Of a stretch of DNA of 42,688 bases, positions 22,811-31,481 are shown piece by piece. The notes below the pieces were generated by a model. It was given only the letters and a program-made list of their open reading frames with translations. It searched no databases and was not told the origin of the DNA. How positions within the stretch are numbered: position 1 is the stretch's first letter; each line of letters opens with the position of its first letter. Source of the DNA: Burkholderiaceae bacterium (lineage in GTDB: Bacteria; Pseudomonadota; Gammaproteobacteria; Burkholderiales; Burkholderiaceae_C); contig JAIRVR010000043.1 of the NCBI GenBank assembly GCA_031253795.1, positions 1 to 42,688 on the forward strand, written 5' to 3'. A program made the position numbers and the translations under genes.

Positions 22811-24009
22811 GGTGCGGTCTCCGGGTCGGGTGGCAGCGGCACCTGCAGATGCAGGCAGCTGCCCTGGCCGGGCTGGCTGGAGATGTGCAGCAGCCCGCCC
22901 AGCTGGCGCGCGCGTTCGTGCATGCCCATGACGCCATAGGCCTGGGGCGCCTGCCAGTCGCGCTGCTCCATGCCCCGGCCGTTGTCGCTCACGCGCAGCT
23001 GCAGTTGCCGGTCCTGGCACAGCAGCTGCACATGCAGCTCGCTGGCCTGGGCATGGCGCGCCACGTTGGTGAGGATCTCCTGGAAGATGCGGAACACGCC
23101 CATGGCGAAGCGGCCGGCCGGGGCCGGCGTGTCCTGCAGCGTGCCGTCCCAGTGCAGGCGCAGCTCGCTTTTGTCGGCGCACTCCTGGGCCTGCCATTCC
23201 AGCGCGGCCCACAGGCCCTGGTGGTCCAGCAGGCTGGGGCGCAGGTCGGTGATGATGCGGCCCATGTTGTCCACGGCCTGCTCGATCAGGTGGCCCATGG
23301 CCTGGCATTTGCACTGCAGCGTGGCGTGCAGTGCCTGCGTTTGCGCACCGGCCGTGGCCAGGCGCTTTTCCATCCACTTGACGTCCAGCTTGAGGGCCAC
23401 GAGCAGGCTGCCCAGCTCGTCATGCACTTCGCGTGCGATGCGTGTGCGCTCCTGCTCGCGGATCTGCTCGGAATGCGCGCTCAGCGCCTGCTGCTGGCGC
23501 AGGGCCTCATGCAGGGCCTGGGTGCGCTCCCGCACGCGTGCCTCCAGGGCGGCATGGCTGGCTTCCAGGGTCAGGGTCGCGGCGCGGCGCTCGGTGATGT
23601 CCACGAAGGTCACGACGGCACCCTGGGGCTGGCCGTCGGCGCCCAGCAGCGGATAGCTGGTGTACTCGACGGGAAAGGCCGTGCCGTCCTGGCGCCAGAA
23701 CACTTCGGAGTCGATGCGGCAGCCCGTGCCATGGCGAAAGGCACGGAAGATGGGGCAGTCGGCATCGGCATAGGGCACACCGTCGGCATGACTGTGGTGC
23801 GTCAGCGCATGCATGTTGCGGCCCATGATGGTGCCGGCGGGCAGGCCGATCATGCGGGCCCCCGCAGGATTGATGAAGGTGCAGCGGCCCCGGATGTCCA
23901 CGCCGAACACGCCTTCCCCCGTGGCGGCCAGCAACTGGGCGGGCAGCAGGGGCGCAGCCGCCACGGCAGGGCTCCAGGGCGGTGTGGAAAATGCAGGCAT
24001 GTCAGGCAT
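22807..24009 (-). CDS. PAS-domain sensor histidine kinase (HisKA_3)
   Basis: This 400-residue sensor partners the response regulator. Residues about 22-140 form a PAS domain (GEGVFGVDIRGRCTFINPAGARMIG through VVTFVDITERR), with CPIFRAFRHGTGC in the middle. A coiled-coil linker (about 145-180) leads to the HisKA_3 helix with phospho-acceptor His196 in TRIAREVHDELGS, and the ATPase end has the N-box QEILTNVARHA, and DNGRG. It has no membrane helix, so it is a soluble sensor. A CKC pair (Cys233, Cys235) lies in the dimerisation region, which could be redox-sensitive. ATG 24009 or 24000 are both possible; no ribosome site decides. Confidence 0.9.
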   Translation of the reverse strand: MPDMPAFSTPPWSPAVAAAPLLPAQLLAATGEGVFGVDIRGRCTFINPAGARMIGLPAGTIMGRNMHALTHHSHADGVPYADADCPIFRAFRHGTGCRIDSEVFWRQDGTAFPVEYTSYPLLGADGQPQGAVVTFVDITERRAATLTLEASHAALEARVRERTQALHEALRQQQALSAHSEQIREQERTRIAREVHDELGSLLVALKLDVKWMEKRLATAGAQTQALHATLQCKCQAMGHLIEQAVDNMGRIITDLRPSLLDHQGLWAALEWQAQECADKSELRLHWDGTLQDTPAPAGRFAMGVFRIFQEILTNVARHAQASELHVQLLCQDRQLQLRVSDNGRGMEQRDWQAPQAYGVMGMHERARQLGGLLHISSQPGQGSCLHLQVPLPPDPETAP

Positions 24010-24171
24010 GGGCTGCACTAAGCAAGTGCCGTGCCTTGCCGTTGCCAGGGACCGTATGCTGCCGGATGGGCGCAGGCTGCCGCACCATGCATGCACCCAC
24101 CGGATGCCCATGCGCTGCGGCGGTGCACGGGGCCGGTGGGTGTGCGGATGCCGGCCGTGGCCGGCGGTGGT

Positions 24172-25620
24172 TCAGGCCAGGGTGTAGGCCGTCTTCACCG
24201 TGGTGTAGAACTCCTGCGCATAGCGGCCCTGTTCGCGCGGACCGTAGCTGCTGCCCTTGCGTCCGCCGAAGGGCACGTGGTAGTCCACGCCCGCCGTGGG
24301 CAGGTTGACCATGACCATGCCGGCCTGGCTGTGGCGCTTGAAATGGCTGGCGTGCTTCAGGCTGGTGGTGGCGATGCCCGCGGCCAGGCCGAAGGGCGTG
24401 TCGTTGGCCACGGCCAGGGCTTCTTCATAGTCCCGCACGCGGATCACGCTGGCCACGGGACCGAAGACTTCCTCGCGGTTGATGCGCATGCCGGCGGCCG
24501 TGTCCACGAACAGCGTGGGCGCCATGTAATAGCCCCGGTTGCCGCTGCCCGTGTGGCAGGCCACGGCACCGCCGCCGCCGGCCAGCACGGCGCCTTCGGC
24601 CTTGGCGATCTCCACATAGGAAAGGTCCTGTTCCAGCTGGGACTGGCTGACCACGGGACCCATGTCGGTGCCTGCGGCGCGGGCATCACCCACCTTGATG
24701 CGGGCCATGCGGGCCTGCAGGGCCTCGATGAAGGCGGGATAGATCCTGTCGGTGACGATGAGGCGGCTGGACGCCGTGCAGCGCTGGCCCGTGGAATAAA
24801 AGCCGCTTTGTGCGCACAGTTCCACGGCCTGGGCCAGGTCGGCGTCGTCCAGCACCACCTGGGGGTTCTTGCCGCCCATTTCGAGCTGCACCTTCTTGCC
24901 GCTCTTCACGCAGGCCTCGGCGATGCCCCGGCCCACGCCCACCGAACCCGTGAAGCTGATGGCGGCGATGTCGGGGTGGCGCACCAGGGCGTCGCCGATG
25001 ACACGGCCCGGCCCCATGACGAGGTTGAACACGCCGGCGGGAATGCCGCTGCGGTGGATGATGTCGGCCAGGGCCCAGGCGCTGCCGGGCACCAGGTCGG
25101 CGGGCTTGAGCACCACGCAATTGCCGAAGGCCAGGGCCGGCGCGATCTTCCAGGCGGGGATGGCGATGGGGAAGTTCCAGGGCGTGATCAGGCCCACGAC
25201 GCCCACGGGCTCGCGCGTGATCTCCACGCCGATGCCGGGGCGCACGGAAGGCAGGGTCTCGCCGGCCAGGCGCAGGCATTCGCCCGCGAAGAACTTGAAG
25301 ATCTGGCCGGCGCGGCCCACTTCGCCAATGGCCTCGGGCCGGGTCTTGCCTTCCTCGCGGGCCAGCAGATCGCCCAGCTCTTCCTTGCGGGCGAGGATCT
25401 CGTTGCCGATCCTGTCCAGGGCATCGTGGCGGGCCTGGATGCCCGAGGTACTCCAGGCGGGGAAGGCGGCAGCGGCAGCGGCGATGGCGGCCTCGACATC
25501 GGAGGCGTTGCCCTGGGCGTATTCGCCGATCACGTCGGACAGGTCGCTGGGATTGGTGTTGGCGCTGTAGCCGTCGGCGGCCTTCCATTGGCCGTTGATG
25601 AGGTTGTCGTGGCGGGACAT
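24172..25620 (-). CDS. Alpha-ketoglutaric semialdehyde dehydrogenase
   Basis: The 482-residue aldehyde dehydrogenase is closest to enzymes that oxidise 2,5-dioxopentanoate to 2-oxoglutarate, the last step of glucarate, galactarate and pentose catabolism. Active-site residues are Asn149 in PWNF, Lys172 in LKPAD, Glu247 in LEMGGKNP and Cys281 in GQRCTASSRLIV. The block RAGQIFKFFAGECLRLAGETLPSVRPG is a feature of this subgroup. Its position directly downstream of a glucarate dehydratase gene and near a KdgD gene supports the substrate. A GGAG site precedes ATG 25620. The gap to gudD holds a dispersed repeat (copy B), so it may be a separate transcript or part of the same one. Confidence 0.88.
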   Translation of the reverse strand: MSRHDNLINGQWKAADGYSANTNPSDLSDVIGEYAQGNASDVEAAIAAAAAAFPAWSTSGIQARHDALDRIGNEILARKEELGDLLAREEGKTRPEAIGEVGRAGQIFKFFAGECLRLAGETLPSVRPGIGVEITREPVGVVGLITPWNFPIAIPAWKIAPALAFGNCVVLKPADLVPGSAWALADIIHRSGIPAGVFNLVMGPGRVIGDALVRHPDIAAISFTGSVGVGRGIAEACVKSGKKVQLEMGGKNPQVVLDDADLAQAVELCAQSGFYSTGQRCTASSRLIVTDRIYPAFIEALQARMARIKVGDARAAGTDMGPVVSQSQLEQDLSYVEIAKAEGAVLAGGGGAVACHTGSGNRGYYMAPTLFVDTAAGMRINREEVFGPVASVIRVRDYEEALAVANDTPFGLAAGIATTSLKHASHFKRHSQAGMVMVNLPTAGVDYHVPFGGRKGSSYGPREQGRYAQEFYTTVKTAYTLA

Positions 25621-25695
25621 GGGGTGCTCCGAAAGAGAAGGTAAACAGGGAAGGAAGGGGGCCGTGCAAGGCGCTAGAACCGGCGCACCCCCAAA

Positions 25696-25774
25696 CGAGG
25701 GACACCGAGGAAGGGCCGCCCGCACCGAGGGTGTCATCCCCCTCTGGGGGAAGGCGCGCAGCGCCTCAGGGGGA
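25696..25774 (-). repeat. Dispersed two-hairpin intergenic repeat, copy B
   Basis: On the minus strand this reads CTCCCCCTGAGGCGCTGCGCG and continues with CCTT, a five-C/five-G hairpin, then GATGACACCCTCGGTGCGGG and a GGTGTCCCTCG end. The first stem is AGGCGC-TGC-GCGCCT, the second CCCCC-AGA-GGGGG. It begins three bases after the gudD stop and is the cleanest of the four copies. Confidence 0.65.
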
Positions 25775-25777
25775 GCT

Positions 25778-27115
25778 CTACCTCACCATGCAGGGCCGCT
25801 TGTTGTCGAAGCTCCAGCCCGGGATCAGGTACTGCATGGCCATGGCGTCGTTGCGCGCACCCAGCCCGTGCTCCAGGTACAGGGCGTTGGCGCGCTGCAG
25901 AGCGGAACGGTCCACGGTGACGCCTAGGCCCGGGGTCTTGGGCACGTCGACGAAGCCGCCGCGGATCTGCAGCGGGTTTTGGGTCAGGTACTGGCCGTCC
26001 TGCCAGATCCAGTGGGTGTCGATGGCCGTGACCTTGCCGGGCACGGCGGCCGCCACATGGGTGAACATGGCCAGCGAGATGTCGAAGTGGTTGTTGGAAT
26101 GCGAGCCCCAGGTCAGGCCCCAGTCGCGGCAGGTCTGGCCCACGCGCACCGAGCCGGCCATGGTCCAGAAATGCGGGTCGGCCAGGGGAATGTCCACGGA
26201 TTGCAGCGACAGCGCGTGCACCATCTGGCGCCAGTCGGTGGCGACCATGTTGGTGGCCGTGGGCAGGCCGGTGGCGCGGCGGAACTCGGCCATGACCTCG
26301 CGGCCCGAAAAGCCGTTTTCCGCGCCGCAGGGGTCCTCGGCATAGGCCAGCACGCCGTGCATGTCGCGCATCAGGCGGATGGCGTCCTTGAGCAGCCAGC
26401 CGCCGTTGGGGTCCAGCGTGACGCGGGCTTCGGGAAAACGTTCTGCCAGCGCGGTGACGGCCTCGACTTCCTGCTCGCCGGCCAGCACGCCGCCCTTGAG
26501 CTTGAAGTCGTTGAAGCCGTAGCGCGCGTGGGCAGCCTCGGCCTGGCGCACGATGGATTGCGGGTCCATGGCGGTCATGTGGCGCACCTGGGTCCAGTCG
26601 TCCGTGCCGCTGCGGTCTTCGCCGGGCCTGACATAGGGCAGGTCGGTACGGTCGGTGGGGCCCACGAAGAACAGGTAGCCCAGCATTTCCACGCGATCGC
26701 GCTGCTGGCCTTCGCCCAGCAGGGCGGCCACGGGCACGCCCAGGTGCTGGCCCAGCAGGTCCAACAGGGCCGATTCCACGGCCGTGACGGCATGCACGGC
26801 GATGCGCAGGTCGAAGGTCTGCAGGCCGCGACCGCCCGTGTCGCGGCCGGCCAGGGCCTGCTGCAGGTTCTGCAGCAGCTGCAGATGCCTGCCCACGGAC
26901 TGGCCGATCAGCAGGGCCTTGCTGTCCTCCAGCGCCTGGCGAATGCCTTCGCCGCCAGGCACCTCGCCCACACCGGTATGGCCTGCGCTGTCGTGGATGA
27001 GCACGATGTTGCGCGTGAAATAGGGCGCGTGCGCGCCGCTGAGGTTCATGAGCATGCCGTCGCGGCCGGCGACGGGAATGACTTCAATCTCGGTGATGGT
27101 CGGGGTGGAGGACAT
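25778..27115 (-). CDS. gudD: Glucarate dehydratase
   Basis: The 445-residue enzyme dehydrates D-glucarate (and idarate) to 5-keto-4-deoxyglucarate. It is a full-length member of the enolase superfamily glucarate dehydratase group; E. coli GudD is 446 residues. Catalytic and metal residues sit at the standard positions: Lys205 and Lys207 in FKLKGG, Asp235 in LDPNGGW, Glu260 in YAEDPCG, Asn289 in ATNMVATDW, Asp313 in LADPHFW and His339 in GSHSNNHFD. The C-terminal end [17 protein letters not shown] is also family-typical. An AAGAGA site precedes ATG 27115. The 2-hydroxyacid dehydrogenase gene ends 32 bases upstream. Confidence 0.95.
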   Translation of the reverse strand: MSSTPTITEIEVIPVAGRDGMLMNLSGAHAPYFTRNIVLIHDSAGHTGVGEVPGGEGIRQALEDSKALLIGQSVGRHLQLLQNLQQALAGRDTGGRGLQTFDLRIAVHAVTAVESALLDLLGQHLGVPVAALLGEGQQRDRVEMLGYLFFVGPTDRTDLPYVRPGEDRSGTDDWTQVRHMTAMDPQSIVRQAEAAHARYGFNDFKLKGGVLAGEQEVEAVTALAERFPEARVTLDPNGGWLLKDAIRLMRDMHGVLAYAEDPCGAENGFSGREVMAEFRRATGLPTATNMVATDWRQMVHALSLQSVDIPLADPHFWTMAGSVRVGQTCRDWGLTWGSHSNNHFDISLAMFTHVAAAVPGKVTAIDTHWIWQDGQYLTQNPLQIRGGFVDVPKTPGLGVTVDRSALQRANALYLEHGLGARNDAMAMQYLIPGWSFDNKRPCMVR

Positions 27116-27147
27116 GGCGGTCTCTTGGAACGGTCTCGGAAAAAAAG

Positions 27148-28134
27148 CTATGCGGCGGCCGTGGCCGCCTGCTGGGCGGCCGACCACGGCACCTCGGCCA
27201 CGGGCTCGCCCGTGGCGATGAATTGCGCCAGGTTGTGCAGCACCAGGTCGGCCATGGCGCGCCGGGTCTCGTGCGTGCCGCTGGCGATGTGGGGTGCGAG
27301 CACCACGTTGTCCAGCGCCAGCAGGCCGGGATGGGGGTGGGGCTCGTCGTCGAACACGTCCAGGCCCGCGCCCGCGATGCGTCGGTTCTGCAGCGCGGTG
27401 ACCAGGGCGGCCTCGTCGACCACGCTGCCGCGCGCCACGTTGACCAGAAAGCCCTGCGGGCCCAGGGCATCGAGCACCTCGGCATTGACGAGGTGGCGCG
27501 TGCCATCGCCACCGGCGGCCGTGATGACCAGGAAGTCGGACCAGCGCGCCAGCTCCAGCAGGGAGGGCAGGTACTGGTGGGGCGAGCCTTCGATGGGGCG
27601 GCGGTTGTGGTAGGCCACCTCCATGTCGAAACCGGCCGCGCGGCGCGCCACGGTGGAGCCGATGCGGCCCATGCCGAAGATGCCCAGGCGCTGGCCGCTG
27701 GCCCGCGTGCGGATGCCGAAGCGGCCGCGACTCCATTCGCCGCGGCGCACGAAGCGGTCGGATTCGCTGAGGCCGCGTGCCGCATCCAGCAGCAGGGCAA
27801 AGGCCATGTCGGCCACGCAGTCGTCGAGCACGCCCGGCGTATAGCCCACGCGCGCACCCTGGCGCTGCAGGGATTCGCGGTCCAGGGCGTCGAAGCCGAC
27901 GCCGAAGCTGCTCACGAAGCGCAGCCGGGGCAGGGCATCGACCACACGGGCGCTCAGCCCCATGGCGGCCGAGGTGACCACATATTCGAACTGCCCGCCC
28001 TGCTCGGCCAGGAAGCGGTCGGGGTCGGCCTGCTCGGACAGGATGTGCACCTCATAGGCCTGTGCCAGCTCGGCATCGAGCGGGGGCAGCGGCATCTTGC
28101 CGATTTGGAGAACGCGTGGACGGGAGGTCGCCAT
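27148..28134 (-). CDS. D-isomer 2-hydroxyacid dehydrogenase
   Basis: The 328-residue enzyme reduces a 2-oxoacid with NAD(P)H. The nucleotide motif [15 protein letters not shown] is at about 151-165 and the catalytic residues are Arg235 in [10 protein letters not shown], Glu264 in [11 protein letters not shown] and His282 in [10 protein letters not shown]. The sequence FGVGFDALD and [18 protein letters not shown] is typical of the glyoxylate/hydroxypyruvate reductase branch. The gene is in the aldarate cluster, upstream of gudD. It may handle a two- or three-carbon side product, for example tartronate semialdehyde, hydroxypyruvate or glyoxylate, but no such step is needed in the route to 2-oxoglutarate. 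An AAGGA site precedes the start. Confidence 0.88.
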   Translation of the reverse strand: MATSRPRVLQIGKMPLPPLDAELAQAYEVHILSEQADPDRFLAEQGGQFEYVVTSAAMGLSARVVDALPRLRFVSSFGVGFDALDRESLQRQGARVGYTPGVLDDCVADMAFALLLDAARGLSESDRFVRRGEWSRGRFGIRTRASGQRLGIFGMGRIGSTVARRAAGFDMEVAYHNRRPIEGSPHQYLPSLLELARWSDFLVITAAGGDGTRHLVNAEVLDALGPQGFLVNVARGSVVDEAALVTALQNRRIAGAGLDVFDDEPHPHPGLLALDNVVLAPHIASGTHETRRAMADLVLHNLAQFIATGEPVAEVPWSAAQQAATAAA

Positions 28135-28224
28135 GCCGGGAAATCCTTGCTTGAATCAATGGTGGAGGCCATGGCCTCCAGGGTGGAAGCGGCCCGCCGC
28201 AGCGGGCCGCCGGGGGCGTACAGC

Positions 28225-29190
28225 TTATTCGGCCTTGATCCCCTTGTCGGCGATGAGCTGGGCGTAGGTCGCATGGTCGGACTCGATCAGCGCGGCGAAC
28301 TGCTGGGGCGTGGTGGTCCTGGCGACGGCGCCCTGTTCGTTGAGCCTTTGCGTGATATCGGGCTGGGCCACGGTGTCGCGTATGGCGGCGGCCAGTCGGT
28401 CGATGGTGGCCTGCGGCGTGCGGGCCGGGGCCAGCACGCCCACCCAGGAAATGGACTTGAAGCCGGGCACGGTCTCGGCCACCGTGGGCACGTCGGGAAG
28501 GGCAGGCACACGCTTGTCGCCGGTCACGGCCAGGGCGCGCAGCTTGCCGGCCCTGATGTGGCCCAGGCTTTCGAGCACGGTGGCAAAGGTGATCTGTACA
28601 TGGCCGGACAGCAGGTCCACGATGGCCGGGCCACCGCCACGGTAGGCCACATGCTGGATCTCGGTCTGCGTGGCGCTCTTGAACATCTCGCCGGCCAGGT
28701 GCATGGAGCCGCCGGGACCCGAGGTGCTGTAGCTGAATTTGCCGGGTTGGGCCTTCAGCAGCGCGATCAGTCCGGCCACGTCCCTGGCCTGCACGCCGGG
28801 ATGGACCAGCAGTACCTGGGGCAGCTCGGCGATCAGGCTGACCGGGGCGAAGGCCGTCTTGGCGTCGTAGGGCAGCTTCTTGTAGAGGATGGGGTTGATG
28901 GACTGGGTGCCGATGTTGCCCAGCAGCACGGTGTGGCCATCTGCCGGCGCGCGCGCCACCTGGTCGGCGCCGATCACGCCGGCGGCGCCGGGCTTGTTTT
29001 CGATGACCACGGTCTGGCCCAGGCGGCTGGACAGGGCCTGGCTGAGCAGGCGGGCGCTGGTATCGCTGCCGCCGCCCGGCGCAAAGGGAACGACCAGGGT
29101 CAGGGGTTTGCCGGACTGCTGTGCGCCAGCGGCGCAGGACAGTCCGGCCAGGACCAGTGTGACCAGCATTCGGCGAGAGGGGTGACGCAT
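28225..29190 (-). CDS. Bug/TctC-family periplasmic solute receptor (2)
   Basis: The 321-residue protein has a signal peptide (about 1-23, LSCAAGA) and the Bug family pattern PLTLVVPFAPGGGSDTSARLL, VIENKPGAAGVIGADQVA, APADGHTVLL and QHVAYRGGGPAIVDLLSGHV. It sits between the 2-hydroxyacid dehydrogenase gene and a second receptor gene, 98 bases apart. The GGAGACAAGGC leader at its start is shared with several other receptor genes here. It probably binds an aldarate or related hydroxy-diacid, based on the adjacent catabolic genes; the ligand cannot be read from the sequence. Confidence 0.9.
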   Translation of the reverse strand: MRHPSRRMLVTLVLAGLSCAAGAQQSGKPLTLVVPFAPGGGSDTSARLLSQALSSRLGQTVVIENKPGAAGVIGADQVARAPADGHTVLLGNIGTQSINPILYKKLPYDAKTAFAPVSLIAELPQVLLVHPGVQARDVAGLIALLKAQPGKFSYSTSGPGGSMHLAGEMFKSATQTEIQHVAYRGGGPAIVDLLSGHVQITFATVLESLGHIRAGKLRALAVTGDKRVPALPDVPTVAETVPGFKSISWVGVLAPARTPQATIDRLAAAIRDTVAQPDITQRLNEQGAVARTTTPQQFAALIESDHATYAQLIADKGIKAE

Positions 29191-29288
29191 GCCTTGTCTC
29201 CGTTATCGGTGTTGTGTGGGTGCATGGGCCGCGGGCTGCGGCAGGAAATGCCGCCAGGCGCGGGGCGCCCGGCGGCGGCGGACCGCCT

Positions 29289-30248
29289 TCAGTCGGCGGT
29301 GATCTTGCGGGTCTGGATCAGCTGCTTCCAGCGCTCCGATTCCTGGGCCTGGTAGCGCGTGAATTCCTCGGGCGTGTTGCCCACGATTTCCAGGCCCTGT
29401 TCCACGAAGCGCTTGCGGATGTCGGGTTGCTGCAGGGCGGCGATGGCAGCCTTGGCCAGCCTGGCCTTGACGTCCGCGGGCAGGCCCTTGGGCGCGGCCA
29501 TTCCCTGCCAGGAATAGACCTCGGCACCCTTGACGCCGGCTTCGGCCAGCGTGGGCACATCGGGCAGCACGGGTGAGCGCTGTGTGCCGGTGACGGCAAT
29601 GGCATGCAGCTTGCCGCTGCGCAGATGGGGCAGGACGGCGTTGACGTTCTGGAACGAGAAATCCACCTGGCCGCCGATCAGGTCGGTGATGGCCGGAGCG
29701 CCGCCCTTGTAGGGCACGTGCATGCCTTCCGTGCCGCTTTGCTGCCAGAACAGCTCGGCCGACAAGTGGTCCGAGGAGCCGTTGCCCGAGCTGGCGAAGC
29801 TGATCTTGCCGGGATTGGCCTTGAGCGCCGCAATGACCTCGGCCACGGTGCGGGCCTTTTGCGCGGGGCTGGCCACGAGCACGTTGGGGGCCTGTACGGG
29901 GATGGTGATGTAGTCGAAGTCCTTGCCGGCGTCGTAGGGCACGTTCCTGACCAGGTGGGGCGTCACCACGAAGGGGCCCAGCGATGCCACCAGCAGGGTG
30001 TAGCCGTCAGCCGGGGCGCGCTTGACGGCGCCCGCGCCGATGGTGCCCGTGGCGCCGGGGCGGTTCTCGACGATGAAGGGCTTGCCCAGCTGCTCGCCCA
30101 TGCTCAGGGCCACGGCGCGTGCCACGGTGTCGGTGGAGCCACCGGCCGGAAAGGGCACGATGACGTTCACGGCCTTCTCGGGAAAGCTGCCTGCCGCCTG
30201 GGCGGCCAGGGCCAGGCTGGCGCCCAGCGCGATCAGTATCTTTTTCAT
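29289..30248 (-). CDS. Bug/TctC-family periplasmic solute receptor (3)
   Basis: The 319-residue protein starts MKKILIALGASLALAAQAAGS, a clear signal peptide, followed by the family N-terminus PEKAVNVIVPFPAGGSTDTVARAVA, VENRPGATGTIGAGAV, APADGYTLLV and GMHVPYKGGAPAITDLIGGQV. It is 98 bases upstream of receptor 2 and 56 bases downstream of kdgD, all on the same strand, so the three are probably one transcript. The strong GGAGACAAAGC site precedes ATG 30248. It is a close but clearly distinct paralogue of receptor 2, suggesting different ligands rather than a recent duplication. Confidence 0.9.
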   Translation of the reverse strand: MKKILIALGASLALAAQAAGSFPEKAVNVIVPFPAGGSTDTVARAVALSMGEQLGKPFIVENRPGATGTIGAGAVKRAPADGYTLLVASLGPFVVTPHLVRNVPYDAGKDFDYITIPVQAPNVLVASPAQKARTVAEVIAALKANPGKISFASSGNGSSDHLSAELFWQQSGTEGMHVPYKGGAPAITDLIGGQVDFSFQNVNAVLPHLRSGKLHAIAVTGTQRSPVLPDVPTLAEAGVKGAEVYSWQGMAAPKGLPADVKARLAKAAIAALQQPDIRKRFVEQGLEIVGNTPEEFTRYQAQESERWKQLIQTRKITAD

Positions 30249-30304
30249 GCTTTGTCTCCTGAAGGCGCGGGACCCGGTTCCTGGCCAGGCCCCTGCGCCC
30301 GGTC

Positions 30305-31216
30305 TTATTGCGGGCCGAGCTTGTCGATCAGGGCCTTGAGCTCTTCCATCTCGGAAGGCTTGAGGTCCGTCAGCGGGGCGCGCACGGGGCCGGCATCGTG
30401 GCCGACCAGCCTGGCGCCGGCCTTGATGATGCTCACGCCGTAGCCTTCGACGCGGTTGCGGATCTTCAGGTAGGGCATGAAGAATTCCTTGAGCAGCCTG
30501 TGCTGGGTGGCCATGTCGTCGGTGCGCACGGCCTCGTAGAACGCCATCGCGGTCTTGGGGATGAAGTTGAAGACGGCCGAGGAGTAGACGGGCGTGCCCA
30601 GGGCCTTGTAGGCGGCCGCATAGACCTCGGCCGTGGGCAGGCCACCCAGGTAGGCGAAGCGGTCGCCCATCTTCATGAAGATGGAGGACATGGTCTCGAT
30701 GTTGCCCATGCCGTCCTTGAAGCCGACCAGGTTGGGGCAGCGTTCGGCCAGGATGGCCAGCGATTCGGGCGTGAAGCGGGTGCGGTCGCGGTTGTAGACG
30801 ATGACGCCGAACTTCACGCTCTTGCAGACCTGCTCCACATGGGCGATCAGGCCGTCCTGGCCGGCCTCGGTCAGGTAATGGGGCAGCAGCAGGATGCCGT
30901 GGGCACCCAGGCGCTCGGCTTCCTGGGCGTGGGCGATGGCGGTGCGCGTGGGGCCCCCGGCGCCGGCGATGATGGGCACCTTGCCACGGCAGGTGTCCAC
31001 GGCGGTCTTGATGATCTGGCCGTATTCCTCTCCGTACAGCGAGAAATACTCGCCCGTGCCGCCGGCCGCGAACAGGGCACTGGCGCCGTAGGGGGCCAGC
31101 CACTCCAGGCGGGCCGCGTAGCCCTTGGCATTGAAGTTGCCCTGGCTGTCGAAGTCCGTCACGGGGAAGGACAGCAGGCCGGAACTCATCACGTTCTTGA
31201 GGTCTTGGGGGGTCAT
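30305..31216 (-). CDS. kdgD: 5-dehydro-4-deoxyglucarate dehydratase
   Basis: The 303-residue enzyme belongs to the dihydrodipicolinate synthase/N-acetylneuraminate lyase family and decarboxylates and dehydrates 5-keto-4-deoxyglucarate to 2,5-dioxopentanoate. Active-site features are GGTGEYFSL (about 52-60) for carboxylate binding, Tyr141 in [11 protein letters not shown] and Schiff-base Lys167 in [11 protein letters not shown]. The [13 protein letters not shown] block distinguishes KdgD from DapA. It supplies the substrate for the alpha-ketoglutaric semialdehyde dehydrogenase. It lies in a receptor-rich stretch upstream of two Bug genes; a GAGAG site precedes ATG 31216. Confidence 0.93.
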   Translation of the reverse strand: MTPQDLKNVMSSGLLSFPVTDFDSQGNFNAKGYAARLEWLAPYGASALFAAGGTGEYFSLYGEEYGQIIKTAVDTCRGKVPIIAGAGGPTRTAIAHAQEAERLGAHGILLLPHYLTEAGQDGLIAHVEQVCKSVKFGVIVYNRDRTRFTPESLAILAERCPNLVGFKDGMGNIETMSSIFMKMGDRFAYLGGLPTAEVYAAAYKALGTPVYSSAVFNFIPKTAMAFYEAVRTDDMATQHRLLKEFFMPYLKIRNRVEGYGVSIIKAGARLVGHDAGPVRAPLTDLKPSEMEELKALIDKLGPQ

Positions 31217-31300
31217 GGTGCTCTCAGGGAATAAGGGGAAAGGTGAAACGAAGGGACGGAATCAGCAGTCCGTGGCGTTGCGTATGAAATCCTCGCGCCC

Positions 31301-31472
31301 CAAGCCAGGGACACGCCGGCCGCGCCGCCCCGCACCGCTGCTGTCGCCGGTTGCCCGGATGCCCTCCTCCCGCGCAGCGGGAGAGGGCGCCGTGCACACG
31401 GGCGCCGTGCACACGGGCGCCGTGCATACGGGCGCCGTGCACACGGGAGAAGGCGCGAAGCGGCTCAGGGGG
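31301..31472 (-). repeat. Dispersed intergenic repeat, copy C, with expansion
   Basis: On the minus strand this begins CCCCCTGAGCCGCTTCGCGCC, then CTTCTCCC, and after an inserted block runs through CTCCCGCTGCGCGGGAG and GCATCCGGGCAACCGGCGACAG to GTGTCCCTGGCTTG. It matches the other copies at both ends but is about twice as long because a tandem repeat (31386-31445) is inserted where the second hairpin loop lies. It fills most of the 265-base space between kdgD and receptor 4; no gene is seen there. Confidence 0.55.
31386..31445. repeat. Four tandem copies of a 15-bp unit
   Basis: The unit GGCGCCGTGCACACG is repeated four times without gaps (31386-31400, 31401-31415, 31416-31430, 31431-31445). 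The third copy has T for C in GTGCATACG. It is a mini-satellite in non-coding sequence and, being a multiple of three, leaves any spurious frame open. Confidence 0.9.
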
Positions 31473-31481
31473 TGCTTCATG

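Noticed and set aside
27223..29355. A 710-codon plus-strand open frame opposite the 2-hydroxyacid dehydrogenase and receptor 2 genes
   Set aside because: It has no domain-like sequence, is rich in His, Gly, Gln and Ala, and lies antisense to clear genes; high GC gives long chance frames.
31386..31445. Possible CRISPR-like array
   Set aside because: The four 15-bp units are contiguous, with no spacers, and no cas genes are near.
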